Shown: positions 11,880 to 24,545 of the stretch, piece by piece | How positions within the stretch are numbered: position 1 is the stretch's first letter | How the letters are laid out: each line of letters starts with the position of its first letter | DNA from: Owenia fusiformis | Lineage: Eukaryota > Annelida > Polychaeta > Sabellida > Oweniidae | DNA: 64,000 bases | Assembly (NCBI GenBank): GCA_903813345.2 | Contig: CAIIXF020000009.1 | Coordinates: 8,178,030 to 8,242,029, forward strand | Direction of reading: 5' to 3' | Notes under the pieces: model-generated | Database searches by the model: none | The model's input: the letters and a program-made list of their open reading frames with translations, nothing else | Told to the model about the DNA's origin: nothing | Program-made: the position numbers and the translations under genes

Positions 11880-13165
11880 CTTATTTTTTCATTTAACGCA
11901 TTTTAAATTGCGAACAGAAATCTGCAACATCAAATAAATACACTTTCAAATTTTTATTTTTGGATTTTCCTTCAGCTGCGCAGAAGCCGCAAAATCTAAC
12001 AAACTGCGCATGCCTGCCAAAATGGTATCACAAAATTCAAACAAGCCAAACTATTGAACTAAACTTTCCCTTTTAATAACACTTCCTCTTTGTTAGTTCA
12101 ACGTCGTTAAACTCAATAACGGCGTTTTTTACTTTTAGGAATTTTTTCTTGGGGCCATTATTGAGTTTAACCTCCATGCTATTCTTTCCTTTGATGCAAG
12201 TTGTGGATCTATCGAAACCACTTTTCCTCGCTAATATGACACTGATACTTAACAATAATATAAAACCATATTTCATCAGGCGATTTCACATAATATTATT
12301 GTGTTAAATGTTCATTTTTAATCGTAAAATGAGTCTTATTCTTACCAATTTATGAGACGAATATTTCAACCGGCAATGTCTGTCTGTGCGTCGCCAAAGT
12401 AAACTTGGTCAGCGAAACGAAATTGTTCTTCAATATTGATATTTATTATAACCATCCAGTATGACATGAATCTTTGCTTTATTCAAACAGCGCGTGTATT
12501 CACCCAAGTTTACTCTATTGTTATTTATAAAAACTTTAAAAAGCAATACTCGCAACATTATTAATGCATTTGATTACTGGTAATTTCAGCTCAAAGAAAT
12601 ATAGATGTCATTGATTGTGCTAGATTGTGATTGTGTTGAATAATTGTGCCTATGTGTTTATTGTTTTCTGCTTGCAAAATTAAAACGTACCTAGGAATAC
12701 ACTCAATTGTTTATAACTGGGATCATGTATTTTACTCAGCATACATGCTTTGTAATAATTGTTACATTTTAATAACTTCAATGTTTATCGCAAGCCTCCT
12801 ACAGTATTACAATATTTTGTACTTATATATCGGATAACCGGGGTTCGTTTCGTTTTATGAACTTGTTTCGTTCAGTGTTGCTAACGGCGGTTTATTCCTG
12901 AAAGGATTTGCCATTTCGATGTTACCGGAACCAGAACAGAGTTTTCTAAACTAAGAAAAAGCCTTCTCCCAACATTTTCATAATTATATATCGATGAGGT
13001 TACAGGGGGGTATGTGATGATTTGTATTTATTCATAAGGTATGTATGCATGCGTTGATCACATTATTTCTGTAACGATACCATCTTATTACGGTTAATTC
13101 GTTCCGCATGTCGAAACCTGCTGAACGATTAAATGATCGCATCAAGGGCAAAATCATCATGGAAG
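11880..13165. other. Intergenic, one candidate small peptide frame
   Basis: Apart from the short frame at 12073-12276, no exon, repeat array or RNA gene is seen in these 1.3 kb. The zf-UBP promoter should lie here, but no clear core element was recognised. Confidence 0.4.
12073..12276 (-). CDS. Candidate small secreted peptide
   Basis: A 67-codon single-exon frame. Residues 1-16 read MKYGFILLLSISVILA, a textbook signal peptide with an Ala at the likely cleavage site. The remaining 51 residues are basic (KKKFLKVK, TKRKC) with two cysteines near the ends. It shows no recognisable family. The frame lies about 190 bp upstream of the zf-UBP start on the same strand, so it could also be a chance frame or 5' leader sequence. 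Confidence 0.3.
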   Translation of the reverse strand: MKYGFILLLSISVILARKSGFDRSTTCIKGKNSMEVKLNNGPKKKFLKVKNAVIEFNDVELTKRKCY

Positions 13166-13226
13166 TTAGACCTAGCCGGGGCCATAAGACATGTCAGATA
13201 AGAAACGAGGCCCAGGCTAGGTCTAA
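13166..13226. repeat. Short hairpin
   Basis: 'ttagacctagccggggcc' is inverted as 'ggcccaggctaggtctaa' about 25 bp later. A lone 61 bp stem-loop of unknown role, probably a remnant of an element. Confidence 0.5.
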
Positions 13227-13814
13227 TGTTGTTGGACTACCTCTTTGTATGTATGTGCTTCGTGTTTTTCTTGGAATGTAACTTCGAATGTTGATTTGTG
13301 TACAAGAATATATTCATAAGTAGACATTAAGATTGCCCCTACACACATTGTAATTCAAGCTGCACTTAAGACAAGCAGTACTCAGGGTGGCTATATATTA
13401 TAAACTTATTGACCCCCGGGAAGCCAAATACTTTAAATAAAATAGCCAATGTTCATCTTTATTTTTCATTATTTACAATGTTTTAAAAGACTAAAAAACT
13501 TCATAAGCCAATGATATAGCCTATAAGATCACCTAGCCTAGGATATGTTGAATTTCTAAAAATGAATGAAGAAACAGAAATGATATCATTATGATGTTAA
13601 AATCAGAGTATAAATGTGTTTTACATGTTGGTTCAATGGGGAACTGCTTCAGGCCTAAAATTATTTTCCTGAAAATCTATTGGCTGTTTATAGAGTATTT
13701 CCAACTATTTAGCTATGCTAAACTCCTGTATTGTATCTTGGTTACCGCCATATACATGTATGGCGAGCAATACCTCATTGGTATACTAGTATTCCGTAAT
13801 TTACGTATTTTACA

Positions 13815-14066
13815 CTAGAAGACAGAGGAAACCCCTCCTTGGAGGAGCCCTGTGTTCTTTTGTGTACACGCGGGTACATAGACAATAGACATCCATACAT
13901 GTACAAACCACAGCCTTTTATACGAGTCGTGAACCACACAGTCAAACACCCAGAATTACATCATGAACGCACAAACACTACTTGTCTGAACTGGGAATCG
14001 AACCCTGGGCCAAGCGACGAGCGTGGTAACCTTGACTCTGCCACTGAGCCATAGCGGGTGGACAAT
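13815..14066 (-). mobile_element. tRNA-derived SINE
   Basis: On the minus strand the element opens at about 14066 with an A box TATGGCTCAGTGG (14041-14053) and has a B box GGTTCGATTCC (13993-14003) about 40 bp downstream, the spacing of a tRNA-type RNA polymerase III promoter. A tRNA-unrelated body follows to about 13815. The 71-codon plus-strand frame here is a shadow of the SINE. It is not a functional tRNA, because no full cloverleaf forms. Confidence 0.7.
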
Positions 14067-14920
14067 GGAATTTCCTGACATGATGTTAATCATGCCTCAC
14101 GTATATCATTGTAACAGGAATTGATCCGAGGCAAGTTCACAATGTAGAGTATAAACTAGAATGCTAGAGTAACTCCTGTAATTTCTCCATTTTAGATCTA
14201 CAGAGTGTCTCAAAAAATGTTACAAGTACAAAATGGTCAATATCTTTCAAATTTGGGGAATTTTCCCTAAAACACAATTGAATACTTAAAGAGCAATCTC
14301 TCTTGGTTAATTTGATACCAGCAGATTTAAAATCCATCTATGGTTGACTACACAGGACAGATTTTATGAACTCATCTGACTTGCGCCAACTTCTCAGTGG
14401 TTGAACATGTCATGCCTTTCCGGGACCTTATTCCAAGATTCCAGCACCAGCAGAATGGTCATTTTCGGAATGGGTGGTGACAACAGGATGACACTACAGT
14501 GTACCCTTCACAAGTGAACAGAGCTGTCAAGTGTCCCGCGAATGGCGGGATTATCCCGCGAATTCGATCAAAATTAGGCTAATTCGCGTGTCCCGCAATG
14601 TCCCGCGAAGTCCCGCAAATGTGGCTTTCGACCTCCGCGAATTTCCGAAATTGTTGCAATCCCCTATATGGTGATTATCTTATATAAGAAGCTAAGTTTT
14701 TGCACTTTTGAGGAGTAAAGTTTACCTAATTTCAAGTACCTAGCATGCTGTTGTTTGGTATCAAAATAAAGAGGAAGGGTTTAACTTTCATTTTAATTAC
14801 GACAATAGGGATGTAGGTCACAAATAGTTCCAACGTTGGCCTTTTTGCTATCTGTGTGGCCTTCATCTCAGAACTGAGCAAATGTTAGCAAACGCGAGTT
14901 ACAATAAATGGACGCTGATA

Positions 14921-15714
14921 TCTAGAAAGGGTTTGTAGAAAAAACCGGGTACCGGGTAGTAAATCCTCCATGCTGGGTTCAAACTTGGTACCCGGTACCC
15001 GGTCAAAAAACGGGTACCCAAAAAATGAAAAATACGAATATACGAGTATAACATAATTAGATTATCAGAAAACGTGTAAGATTTGTTTTGAATTTACAAA
15101 AATGTATGTAACATCCTTCAAAATTGAGCTAGAAGCTTCAAATAAAAAGCATATTTTAAGGCTCTTTTCTTCCTCTATCGTCCTGACCATATTTTCATTG
15201 GTTATGTTCACGTACCAACATACGAACTCATTGAAAATAGAGTAAAATTGATTTGTCTTGTTATTCAAATCGTCTTACAATGTCATTGGCGTAGCCAGGA
15301 GAGGGTGTGATGGTGCGATCGCACCCCCTCCCCCTTCATTACCAATGGAAATATGACCATGATGATAGAGGAAGAAAAGAGGCTTAAAATGCCTTTTATT
15401 TGAACCTTCTAGCTCAATTTGAAGGATGTTACATACATTTTTGTAAATTCAAAACAAATCTTACACGTTTTCTAATGATCTAATTATGTTGTATATTCGT
15501 CTATTTCGTTTTTTGGGTACCCGGTTTTTCGACCGGGTACAAAGTTTGTCTACGTAAATTTTATTTATATTATTAATTGCATTACATTTACATGTACATA
15601 TTTATATTTACATGTACATAAATAAGAATGAAGGAATAAAAAAAAAAAGTTTGAACCCAGCATGGAGGATTTACTACCCGGTACCCGTTTTTTTCTACAA
15701 ACCCTATCTAGAAA
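14921..15714. mobile_element. Foldback element
   Basis: 'tctagaaagggtttgtag' at the left is inverted as 'ctacaaaccctatctaga' at the right. The arms, about 300 bp each, contain an unusual palindromic run of 'ggtacccggtacc' words. The right arm has an extra AT-rich piece (about 15550-15650). The centre holds a fragment 'ggcgtagccaggagagg' (15287), like the ends of the CAGGCCCGTAG family. Nested in the preceding element. Confidence 0.75.
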
Positions 15715-15759
15715 AGTAACCTCATTCCCTATAATTTGATGTAGATTAATCGAACTCCT

Positions 15760-16085
15760 ATATCGTGGGCTTTCAATTGAAAGCCCATGCCTACAGTATG
15801 GTAGTAGTTGGTCACGACGCCAGAAGTGCAAAGTATTGTTCCAAATTTTTGAATTTCGTGTTAGATTACGATACTCACACCTCAAGCAAGGAGGATTGGA
15901 AGCCAGGGTTCCAACTCGATATTCTTTAATCTCCACGCATGCGTCATTTGCTATTCGTGTCTGTATAATTTGTACGACTGCATGGAGAATGACCCGATAC
16001 TCTCCAACAAAGCTATCGCTAGGTGATTGTTTTGCAGAATATCGGTGTTGCATTCTGGGAGCCAATCCTCCTTGACCTCAAGCAT
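15760..16085. mobile_element. Small element with GGGCTTTCAATTGAAAGCCC hairpin and inverted GAGGATTGG ends
   Basis: A perfect 20 bp palindrome (about 15768-15788) is followed by a segment bounded by 'aaggaggattgg' (15888) and its inverse 'ccaatcctcctt' (16062). It shares the hairpin with 10225. It lies between the foldback element and the right TCCCGCGAA block. Confidence 0.5.
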
Positions 16086-17573
16086 GGTTTCGTGTTTTTG
16101 ATAAATTACAATAAAGTTTAATAATATTTCTATGCGTATTTTGTGAAATTATGTTGACGTTTATTTAAGTTACAATGTAACGGTGCATTATATTTGATTA
16201 ATCAGTATCTGAAAGTTTGATTCAAGTACTTTTACACGCTTTTACATTAGTCCAAATCACGCAAATCCCTTTTATGTCCCGGGACATCCTGCAAATTTAG
16301 GTGGATGTCCCGCGAAATCCCGCAAATTTAGGGCACTTTTTCTAGAAAATCTGTCCCTCTATGAAGTTTTTGCTGGTAAACCTGTTAACTGTCCCGCAAT
16401 TAGGGTGTTTGTCCCTCGAATGGTCCCGCGAAATCCCGCGAATTTGATAAAAAAAAATTGGCCTAAAGGCGCAATCACGCAAATCCCTTAAATGTCCCGC
16501 GAAATCCCGCGAATTTAGTAGATGTCCCGCAAAATCCCGCGAATTTTGGGCACTGGGTCTAAAAAATCTGTCCCGCGAGAAAATCTTTGGGGGTTGACAG
16601 TACTGAGTGAAGGACTGTGACAAAACTCTTTAGGAATCGAATCTTTGCATTTAATAACCTAGTCGAGTGATCCCCAAGTTCACCCGACTTAACGCACCTG
16701 GATTTCACAACACCCCCAATTGATCTGAATGAACCTTATCAAAGAACAGTTGATAAAGTCCGTTTGGTACGAGAAGAAACGGAGCTTACCACACGTGCTT
16801 GTAGGGATATGTTGAGGCGAGCAAATGTTTAAGACGATGGGTACGGCAGCCATGCAGCGAAATACAGATTGGAAAATTGCAGAATTAATCAGTAAAATGT
16901 CAATCTTCAATTGTGTATAAAATTAACTGTCGAAGGAATGCTTTCTCTTCGTTCTTTGTTTTTTTAACCACTGAGAAGTTGGCGCAAGTCAGATTTCACA
17001 TGAGTGTATAAAGTTTGTCATGTGCAGTCAAACATAGACAGATTTTAAATCTGCTGGTGTCAAATTAATCAAGAGAGTCTGCTCTTTAAGTATTAAATAA
17101 CGTTTTAGGGTAAATGCTAAAATTATAAAAAATATTGAGAATTTTGTACTTGCAAAAATTTTTTGAGACACTCTGTACTCTGTACATTGCATTTTGAATT
17201 TTAGCATCAAAATTTGTTGTGCGGGCAAATTATTAACACATCAATCGTAAGTATAGTGTCATAATATTTCCTATCTCTATTGTTTGCTGTTGATTTCCAA
17301 TAGCGCCATATATATTCAATGACTAACCAGATAGTTATATAGTCAGTTCTAGACTAATCCCATACTTAAAAACTCTCTTGGGGATTCTTATTTACTTAAC
17401 TTTCTCTTAAGGTTTTGAGAAGCTCAACAATTTTTTGGGCATTTTTAAACAATTTCAAGATTCTCTTCATTCCCGTTTAATTCATTTAATGGCTAATACA
17501 TTTATTCTTACGCTGTTTTGGGTATAAAATTGAACAGCACGATATTTTACTTACTGGTAATTATTATCTCTTG

Positions 17574-20500
17574 TTAGACTCCAGATTGAAAATCTGGAGT
17601 CTATTGTTTTTGCCTGTTTTCTTATTAGACTCCAGATGTCAATCTGGAGTCTATTGTTTTTGCCAGTATTCTTCTTTATTATTATTATTCTTCTACCTAC
17701 GTTTTCTCCTTAACTAGAAGACATTGAGTCAAGTCCTGTATATGTTCAATTTAGGTCCAGTATCTAGTTTCTCGGAAATTGGGTCAATTTTTTATCTAGG
17801 TCAAAGGTCAAGAACTAGGTCAAATCTTACATTTTCAACATTCTATCAATTATCTTCGTCATTATTTATCGAAACGTCTTCGTCTTTTTTTCATCATGTA
17901 GCTTAGGAAAAGCCCTTTCATAAGTGTCCCTGTTTTTTTTTAATTACTCTTACCGATTTTGAAATATGGCGTCCAGAAAGTAGGTCAAAACAAAAGTTCT
18001 CCAAATTCAGGGTATGAGTTATGAATTAGGATAAGAATTTTGTCAGGAATCTGAATCTGCAAACCAAATTTCGATCCGACTTCCGGTTCGGAAGTTATGT
18101 CGTTTTAAAAGTTCAAAAATCGCTAAATTTGGTGCCCATGTTAAGTCAATGGGAAAAAAGATTTTTTTGAAGTGAAGAATTCGAAATATAGACTGAGTTC
18201 AGCTTAATTTAATGAAAGCTTTTAAAAGAAGGGGACCTAAAAAGCCATCTAGCTTCAAAATTTGGACACCAACATGCCTAGTTCAAAATCTAGGTCAAAT
18301 TCAAAGGTTTTCCTTATTTTTGCAATTCTGACACTACACTTCAATAATATTCTTTGAAATTGTGTATACATGTAGCCAAGAGTGTGCTAATAGTGTTAGC
18401 CTTTTGCCGTCAGAAAGTATTTTGATCCACTTTTGAGATATGGTGTCCGAAAAGTAGGTCAAAATAAAAAGTTCTCCAAATTCAACGTATGAGTTATGAA
18501 TTAAGGATAGAATTTTCTAAGGAATCCGAATCTGCAAACCAAATTTCGATCCGACTTCCGGTTCCGAAATTATGGCGTGTCCAAAAAGAAGGTCAAAATA
18601 AAAGTTCGCCAAATTTAACGTATGAGTTATGAATTAGGAGTAGAATTTTGTCAGGAATCCGAATCTTTAAATCAAATTTCGATCCGACTTCAGGTTCGGA
18701 AGTTATGGCGTTTTGAAATTTCGGAAAATCGATCTGATGGTATCCTGATAGAAAGTCAAGAGTAGAGAAAAAAATATTGAAAAATTCATTCATTCTTCCT
18801 AACTGATCCTATCATATCCTTCCTATCTATCCTTCCTTCGTATCCTTTCCTTCCTATCCTTCCTATCATATCCTATCATATCCTTTCTTCCTATTCTGTT
18901 CTATCCTATCCTTCTTTCTTATTCTATCCTATCGTTCCTTCCCATTCTATCCTATCCTACCTTCCTATTTTATCCATCCATCTTATTCTGGATGACTCAG
19001 CTTATTCTGGATGACTCGGCTTATTTTAGATGACTGGGCTTAAAAAAGTCTAGATCTGGAGTCTGAAATTGAACTTCGTTCAATTTCCAAAGTCTAGTTA
19101 TTCCTCTTTCTTTCTTTCTTCCTCCTAACAGATTTTCTCTCCAACTATAACATCTTACTTAATCCAACCTACATGGTTGACTAGGGAATGTATCTGGCTT
19201 TCTGGGAAATTAGGTCAAATTTTTTTCTAGGTCAAAGGTCAAGAACTAGGTCAAATCCAGTACTTTATCACTTTTTCCCATTATCTCGGTCGTCCTTCAA
19301 TATTTTTGATCCGGGTTTTTTTCATTTTGTTCCTAATAAAAAAGTAGAAAATCTAGAGTCGATTTAGTTTTTTGGTATCTCAAACCGATTTCGAGATATC
19401 AGTGTCCGAAAACGAGGTCCAAAAAAAAGTTCTCCGAATCCAATGTCAAGGATATCATTCTTATAGGAAATTTCCTCAGAATTCCGAATCTGAAAACCAA
19501 ATTTCGATTTGACTTCCGGTTCAGAAGTTATGGCGTTTTGAAAGCTCAAAAATCGCTAAATTTGTATGTTAAGTCAATGGGAAAAAAGACTTTTTCGAAG
19601 TGTAAAATATAAGATATAGACTGAGTACAGCTTAACATAATGAATGCTTATAAAAGAAGGGGACCTCAAAAGCTACATAGCTTCAAAATTTGGACACCAA
19701 AATGCCTAGGTCAAAATCTAGGTCAAATTCATAGTTCTTCCTTATTTTTACGATTCTGACACTACACTTTAATAATTTACTTCAAAATTTTGTATACATG
19801 TAGCAAAGAGTGTGCTAATAGTGTTAGCCTTTTGCCGTCAGAAAGTATTTTGACCCACTTTTGAGATATGGTGTCCGAAAAGTAGGTCAAAATAAAAAGT
19901 TATCCAAATTTAACATATGAGCTATGAATTAAGGGTAGAATTTTCCCAGAAATCCGAATCTGCAAACCAAATTTCAATCCGACTTTCGATTCGGAAGTTA
20001 TGGCGTTTTGAAAGCTCAAAAATCGCTAAATTTGGTGCCCCATGTTATGTCAATGAGAAAAAATATTTTTTGAAGTGTAAAATACCAGATATAAACTGAG
20101 TACAGCTTAACATTCTGAAAGCCTATAAAAGAAGGGGACCTCGAAGGCTATCTAGCTTTAAAATTTGGACACCAAAATGCCTAGGTCAAAATCTAGGTCA
20201 AAATCATAGTTTTTCCTTATTTTTGCGATTCTGACATTACACTTTAATGATTTGCTTCGAAATTTTGTATACAGGTAGCAAAGAGTGTGCTTATAGTGTA
20301 AGCCTTCTGCCGTCATAGAGTATTTTGACCCACTTTTGAGATATGGTGTCTGAAAAGTAGGTCAAAATAAAAAGTTCTCCAAATTTAAAGTATGATTTAT
20401 GAATTAAGGGTAGAATTTTCTCAGGAATCAGAATCTTTAAGTCAAATTTCGATCCAACTTCTGATTAGATAGTTATAGCGGTTTGAAGTCTCGAAAAGTC

Positions 20501-20690
20501 GATATGATGATATCCCCATGTTAAGCCAATGGAGTCGAAGATAACATTCTTAAGAGTTGTCTAAATGTCTATATTCTAGCTGACTCAGCCTATTCTGAAT
20601 GACTCAGCTTACAAGTATTTGGATGACTCAGCTTAAAAAAAGTCTGAAATCTGGAGTCTTAAATTGAACTTGTTCAATTTACATGTCTAG
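17574..20690 (+). mobile_element. Helitron-like element with two start and two end signatures
   Basis: Two hairpins of the sequence 'agactccagat...atctggagtct' sit at 17576-17602 and 17627-17652. Two ends consist of a hairpin (AAATTGAAC/GTTCAATTT) followed 7-8 bp later by CTAG and then T, at 19066-19097 and 20661-20690. A 3' hairpin just before CTRR at an A/T target is the Helitron signature. The body is two copies of a roughly 1.5 kb segment, each with internal repeats of 'aaccaaatttcgatccgac'. No Rep/helicase coding was seen, so it is non-autonomous. Confidence 0.55.
18800..18985. repeat. Degenerate TATCCT/TTCC simple repeat
   Basis: Pyrimidine-rich low-complexity run of 'tatcctatccttcc' variants inside the Helitron-like block. 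Non-coding. Confidence 0.8.
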
Positions 20691-21264
20691 TTATACTTAT
20701 TGATATTTGTTTGTGGGTGGCGGCTCATTTCTATACATTACAAATTATATAGTGTAAAGTGGTGGGATAAAAGATGTATTGAATCTGCTGAAGTTGTGTT
20801 TAAACCAACTATAGTGTAGTGTAGTGTAATGCAGTATAAATGTAATGTATTATAGTGTAGTGTAGTTTACACTGTAGTGGAGTGTAGCATAGATGGTTAA
20901 AAATGGAAAAAATAAATCTGAATTTTTAGATTTTTTATCTCAAAACTCGTGCAATTTACAACTATGTAAGACAATTTGAAGAGCTTATTGTTGAAAGAAA
21001 TACCCATCCCATTTAGAACATGTACAAGCAATTCATGATTTAATAGGATCTTCTTTCTTAGGTTTACTACACGTCATTGTGTCGATGTGTGGCATTTATT
21101 AGTCAGTCAAATATCAAATGACATTCATTCAAATTCAAATGGCATTTAATCAATTAATTAAACATTAATTACCAAAGTTAATTTCAATTGAGATTCATTT
21201 GTTGATCATTTTCAAATGGTAGCTATTAAAACTAAATGACAGTCACAAAGACTCAAAATGTGTG

Positions 21265-21487
21265 TTCCCAACAGATCATTACTGAGAGTTCCCAACAGAA
21301 TCATTACTGAGAGAACCCAATAGAATCATTACTGAGAGTACTCAACAGATCATTACTGAGAGTTCCCCGGCAACAGAATCATTACTGAGGGTACCCGACA
21401 GAATCATTACTGAGGGTACTCAACAGAATCATTACTGAGAGTACCCAACAGAATCAATACTGAGAGAACCCAACAGAATCATTAATT
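21265..21487. repeat. About 26 bp minisatellite, about 9 copies
   Basis: Units of 'cagaatcattactgagagta' plus 'ccca', with length variation of a few bases between copies. Non-coding. Confidence 0.85.
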
Positions 21488-22109
21488 GATGTAATATTGT
21501 ACTCTTATAACAGAAGACCACCAGCAGGTAACTTATCAAGACTTACATTTGTCAATGTGTACGCAACACTGCCGTATATGACCAACTCTTGAATTCAGTG
21601 TATTAATCAGGTCCCATATCTTATTTTGTTGCAAAGTTCAAAGTCCTTGAGATATTCTGGCATTGCTGGTTAATACACACACTTGGATCTGTTGGACTCC
21701 TTTATACATAAATGTAAGTAAATTATAGAAAATAGTTAGTAAATTATAGTAAATAGTATTTATTCATAATTTGGTTAAAAACTGTCAAATGAACCGACCA
21801 GATGTCACTGTACTCAAAGTAAGGTGCACGATTTTAAATCAATATCAGACCATTAATTAAATAAGTGAGCTGGTTTCTAATAGGTTAGTCTTTCAGTGCA
21901 TTTTCATTTGTAGATCGGTCTTAAAGTATTATTACCTTGTTAAGAAAAATCAGTTTTCGCTATAATAGTAAAGTACCACAAAATGTAATGTTTTATTGCA
22001 TATCATTGTCTTATTTCAGTCATTAATTCAAATTTTAAATTGATTCAATGTTATTGAATACAAAAAATTAAATATTAATAAGTCTTTACAAAGAAGACAT
22101 GGTAAAACA

Positions 22110-22405
22110 ATCTTGATATGACAAACATTCAAATGACAAATATATTTGACAAGCATTGATATGATAAATAGTGATGTGACAAGCATTTATTTGAGAAGCA
22201 TTTGTGTGGCAAGCATTGATGTGATTAACATTGGTGTGGCAAGCATTGGTGTGATTAACATTGGTGTGGCAAGCATTAATGTGATTAACATTGGTGTGGC
22301 AAGGATTGGTTAGCATTGATAAACATCGATGTTATAGAAATTGATGTGACAAGCATTGATGTGATATATTATAATGTGACAAGCATTGGTGCGATAAGCA
22401 TTCCT
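22110..22405. repeat. GTGTGGCAAGCATT minisatellite
   Basis: About a dozen degenerate units of 'gtgtggcaagcattg' alternating with 'gtgattaacatt'; the clearest dimers are at 22200-22310. The 76-codon minus-strand frame of 'CHTNVNHINA' type repeats is a by-product. Confidence 0.85.
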
Positions 22406-24342
22406 ACATTTATGCATTTTATACGATTGCTCGTTAATTGAGATATTTATTGAAACTGTTTCTTTCAATCTCAGATTCACACTTTTCAGTTAGAAATATA
22501 CCATGTAAAAATATCCATTTCTAACCGATTGCTAAGTCTTTCTAAGTCTACCAAATCTAATTATCTCTGTCTTGATTGGTTGAGTTTCTCTATTTGTACT
22601 GCTTATATGCTGCTTGCTTTTAAAATAGTTTATAATGGTAAAACCAAACCTACTTGGGACATGAATTCAAAATGGCCATCGCAATGGCCATAACCGAGTG
22701 TCTCATAGTTTCGTTCATTTATGTTGTGGTCACATTTGCTCCGATCTTTTTATTATCCTGTGTATGAAAAACTTTTGAAATTAACATAAACAAAACATTA
22801 CTGAAATACAATGTACAAAGGAATTATCAACGTGTATATATGCGTCCAATAGACACCGATCATCCTTGTTCAGGTTGGGCGATTAAAAATAAAATTATAA
22901 ATTTCCGAATTGATTTTCAAACATTGAATAAAAATCATACATTTCCGACTATTGTAGAAAATAACGATAATTGACTTTCAAACATTAAATATTTGAGGGC
23001 CTTTGATGAGCTATCCAAAGAAAACGTCTGGTTTCCAAACTTATGGAAGGGAGTGTAACTTCACAATTTTGTACATAGTATGCACATATGCATGAACAAT
23101 AATCACAAGTTATGTACATATGTCAAGTTATCCCAAGCCTGAAATGTCTCTTTGAGATATCACTTTTTCACATTTTCTTCAATATAGAACATTATAAAGA
23201 ATTGCTATGAAGTTGAGAGTGTTGACTATGTGTTTGTTTACTTAACCACTTGCTAGTTCCACTCATTTCTACTTTATTTTCAATTGAAATGACATCCATC
23301 CCGAACTTTTATACATGGGTTCAGCTCAAGTTTATCAGGTCTACATCATAGAACGTACACTTATCTGATAATTCGAAGAAAGTATAACTAAAGTGTAGCT
23401 ATGGTATTCAAAGCCTGCGCCACTATAAATCTATTGAAAAGCTTAAACCTTGTATTAGAAGTTTTGGAGTAGGGATGCTATTTTAATTTTAATTAATGTG
23501 ATAAGAAATTCGATATGTATATACATACACATTCATATATACACAGCATAGGATCAAAACTTTATCAAAATTATATCTGAAAAAATTATAATTTTAATAT
23601 TATGTATCGCACTCTACTTGATTAATTTTATAATTGCAATGAAAAAATATTTCCACATAACATAGAACCATAGTAAAAATAAAGCTCTTTAAAATCACTT
23701 TTTGCCTTTTAAAAGCACCTCACCAGAAATGCATTTTACATAAAGTATGTTCTAGCTTCAGTGGTACACTATTACAATAAATACTTACCAGGTTGTTCAA
23801 TAAGAAAATGTTCTCATTTCAAAGTTTTTTTTGATGTTTTGTGAAAATTTCGTGAACAAATAATACAAAACTTTGAAATGAGAGCATTTCCGTGAACTGC
23901 ATTTCGTTAGCTTCATTTTTATTACAGGTGTACAGTATACATATACCCTTTGCATTCGTTTGACTTCACTTCTTAAAAGAGAGCTTCATCTAGTTTAACT
24001 AGACTCTGCACGCAGGGTAGTATGCATAGTGGATACTTTCTCAAGATGGTATTCAACTCGCCTTACGTACGGGCTTCGTGGAATATCATTGTGGAATTTG
24101 TGAATATTGTTAATATGTATCAGTGTATATACCCAGTTTCATCATCAAACGTTTGAAGACTGTTTAGTCATTGTTTGATCGACCATCGCTTTATAATTCA
24201 ATGTTTCTCGCACTACACAGGGAAATTTAAGGACACTAGAAAATTTAAGAATAGTTCACCATCATTTATAAAGTTATTCCAACATTAGACCGTTGTAAAT
24301 TTTAGATCATCCTTTGCAATGAAAAAGAGAAAAGAAAAATCA

Positions 24343-24545
24343 ATGACTTTGACTAATAAGGTATTATGTCTTGCAGTGTGAGAAATGCCTGAAGAGAACG
24401 AAGTTCGCAAAAGCTTTGACTTATAATACGATGTTATCTCTTGAGGAGGAAGGATTGCCCGAAGATAACGGAATTAGCAATGGCTTTTACTAATAATAAG
24501 ATATTATGTCTTACAGAGTAAGAAATGCCTGAAGAGAACGGAGTA
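24343..24545 (+). repeat. Triplicated acceptor-plus-start-codon segment of villin
   Basis: Three degenerate copies of one segment, 'gtcttgcag', 'gagaaATGcctgaagag' and 'aagctttgact', begin near 24343, 24425 and 24485. Only the third keeps an open frame and is villin exon 1 (ATG at 24525). The first encodes MPEENEVRKSFDL and then a stop; the second has lost its ATG (ttgcccgaagataac). If splicing uses the first acceptor (24376) the mRNA would carry an upstream frame. Confidence 0.75.

Larger units (their letters stand above)
14524..16604. mobile_element. Insertion rich in TCCCGCGAA repeats
   Basis: Inside the mariner element, 'ctgtcaagtgtcccgcgaa' (14524) and an inverted 'ttgacag' near 16598 bound a segment whose two flanks (14533-14645 and 16245-16580) are packed with short 'tcccgcgaa' and 'tcccgcaaa' words in direct orientation. 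No coding sequence. The class is not recognised. Confidence 0.5.
14201..17175. mobile_element. Mariner-type element with 200 bp terminal inverted repeats, carrying nested insertions
   Basis: The left end 'cagagtgtctcaaaaaatg' (14201) is inverted as 'ttttttgagacactctg' ending at 17175, and both ends are flanked by TA, the Tc1/mariner target duplication. The arms stay alignable for about 205 bp (14201-14405 and 16968-17175, both reaching 'gccaacttctcagtgg'). The remaining native interior (14406-14520 and 16610-16967) has broken frames, with a weak C-terminal transposase look around 16700-16830. The rest, about 2 kb, is inserted DNA. Confidence 0.75.
20691..24342. other. Intergenic region upstream of villin with small tandem arrays
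   Basis: Holds a TAGTG-type simple run (20810-20890), two minisatellites (listed separately) and a hairpin at about 23805-23893 whose arms read 'ctcatttcaaagtttt' and inverse. No exon was recognised. A 5' untranslated exon and the promoter of villin should lie in or near this region but cannot be placed by eye. Confidence 0.4.

Noticed and set aside
13839-14054. 71-residue plus-strand frame as a gene
   Set aside because: It is the antisense of a tRNA-derived SINE.
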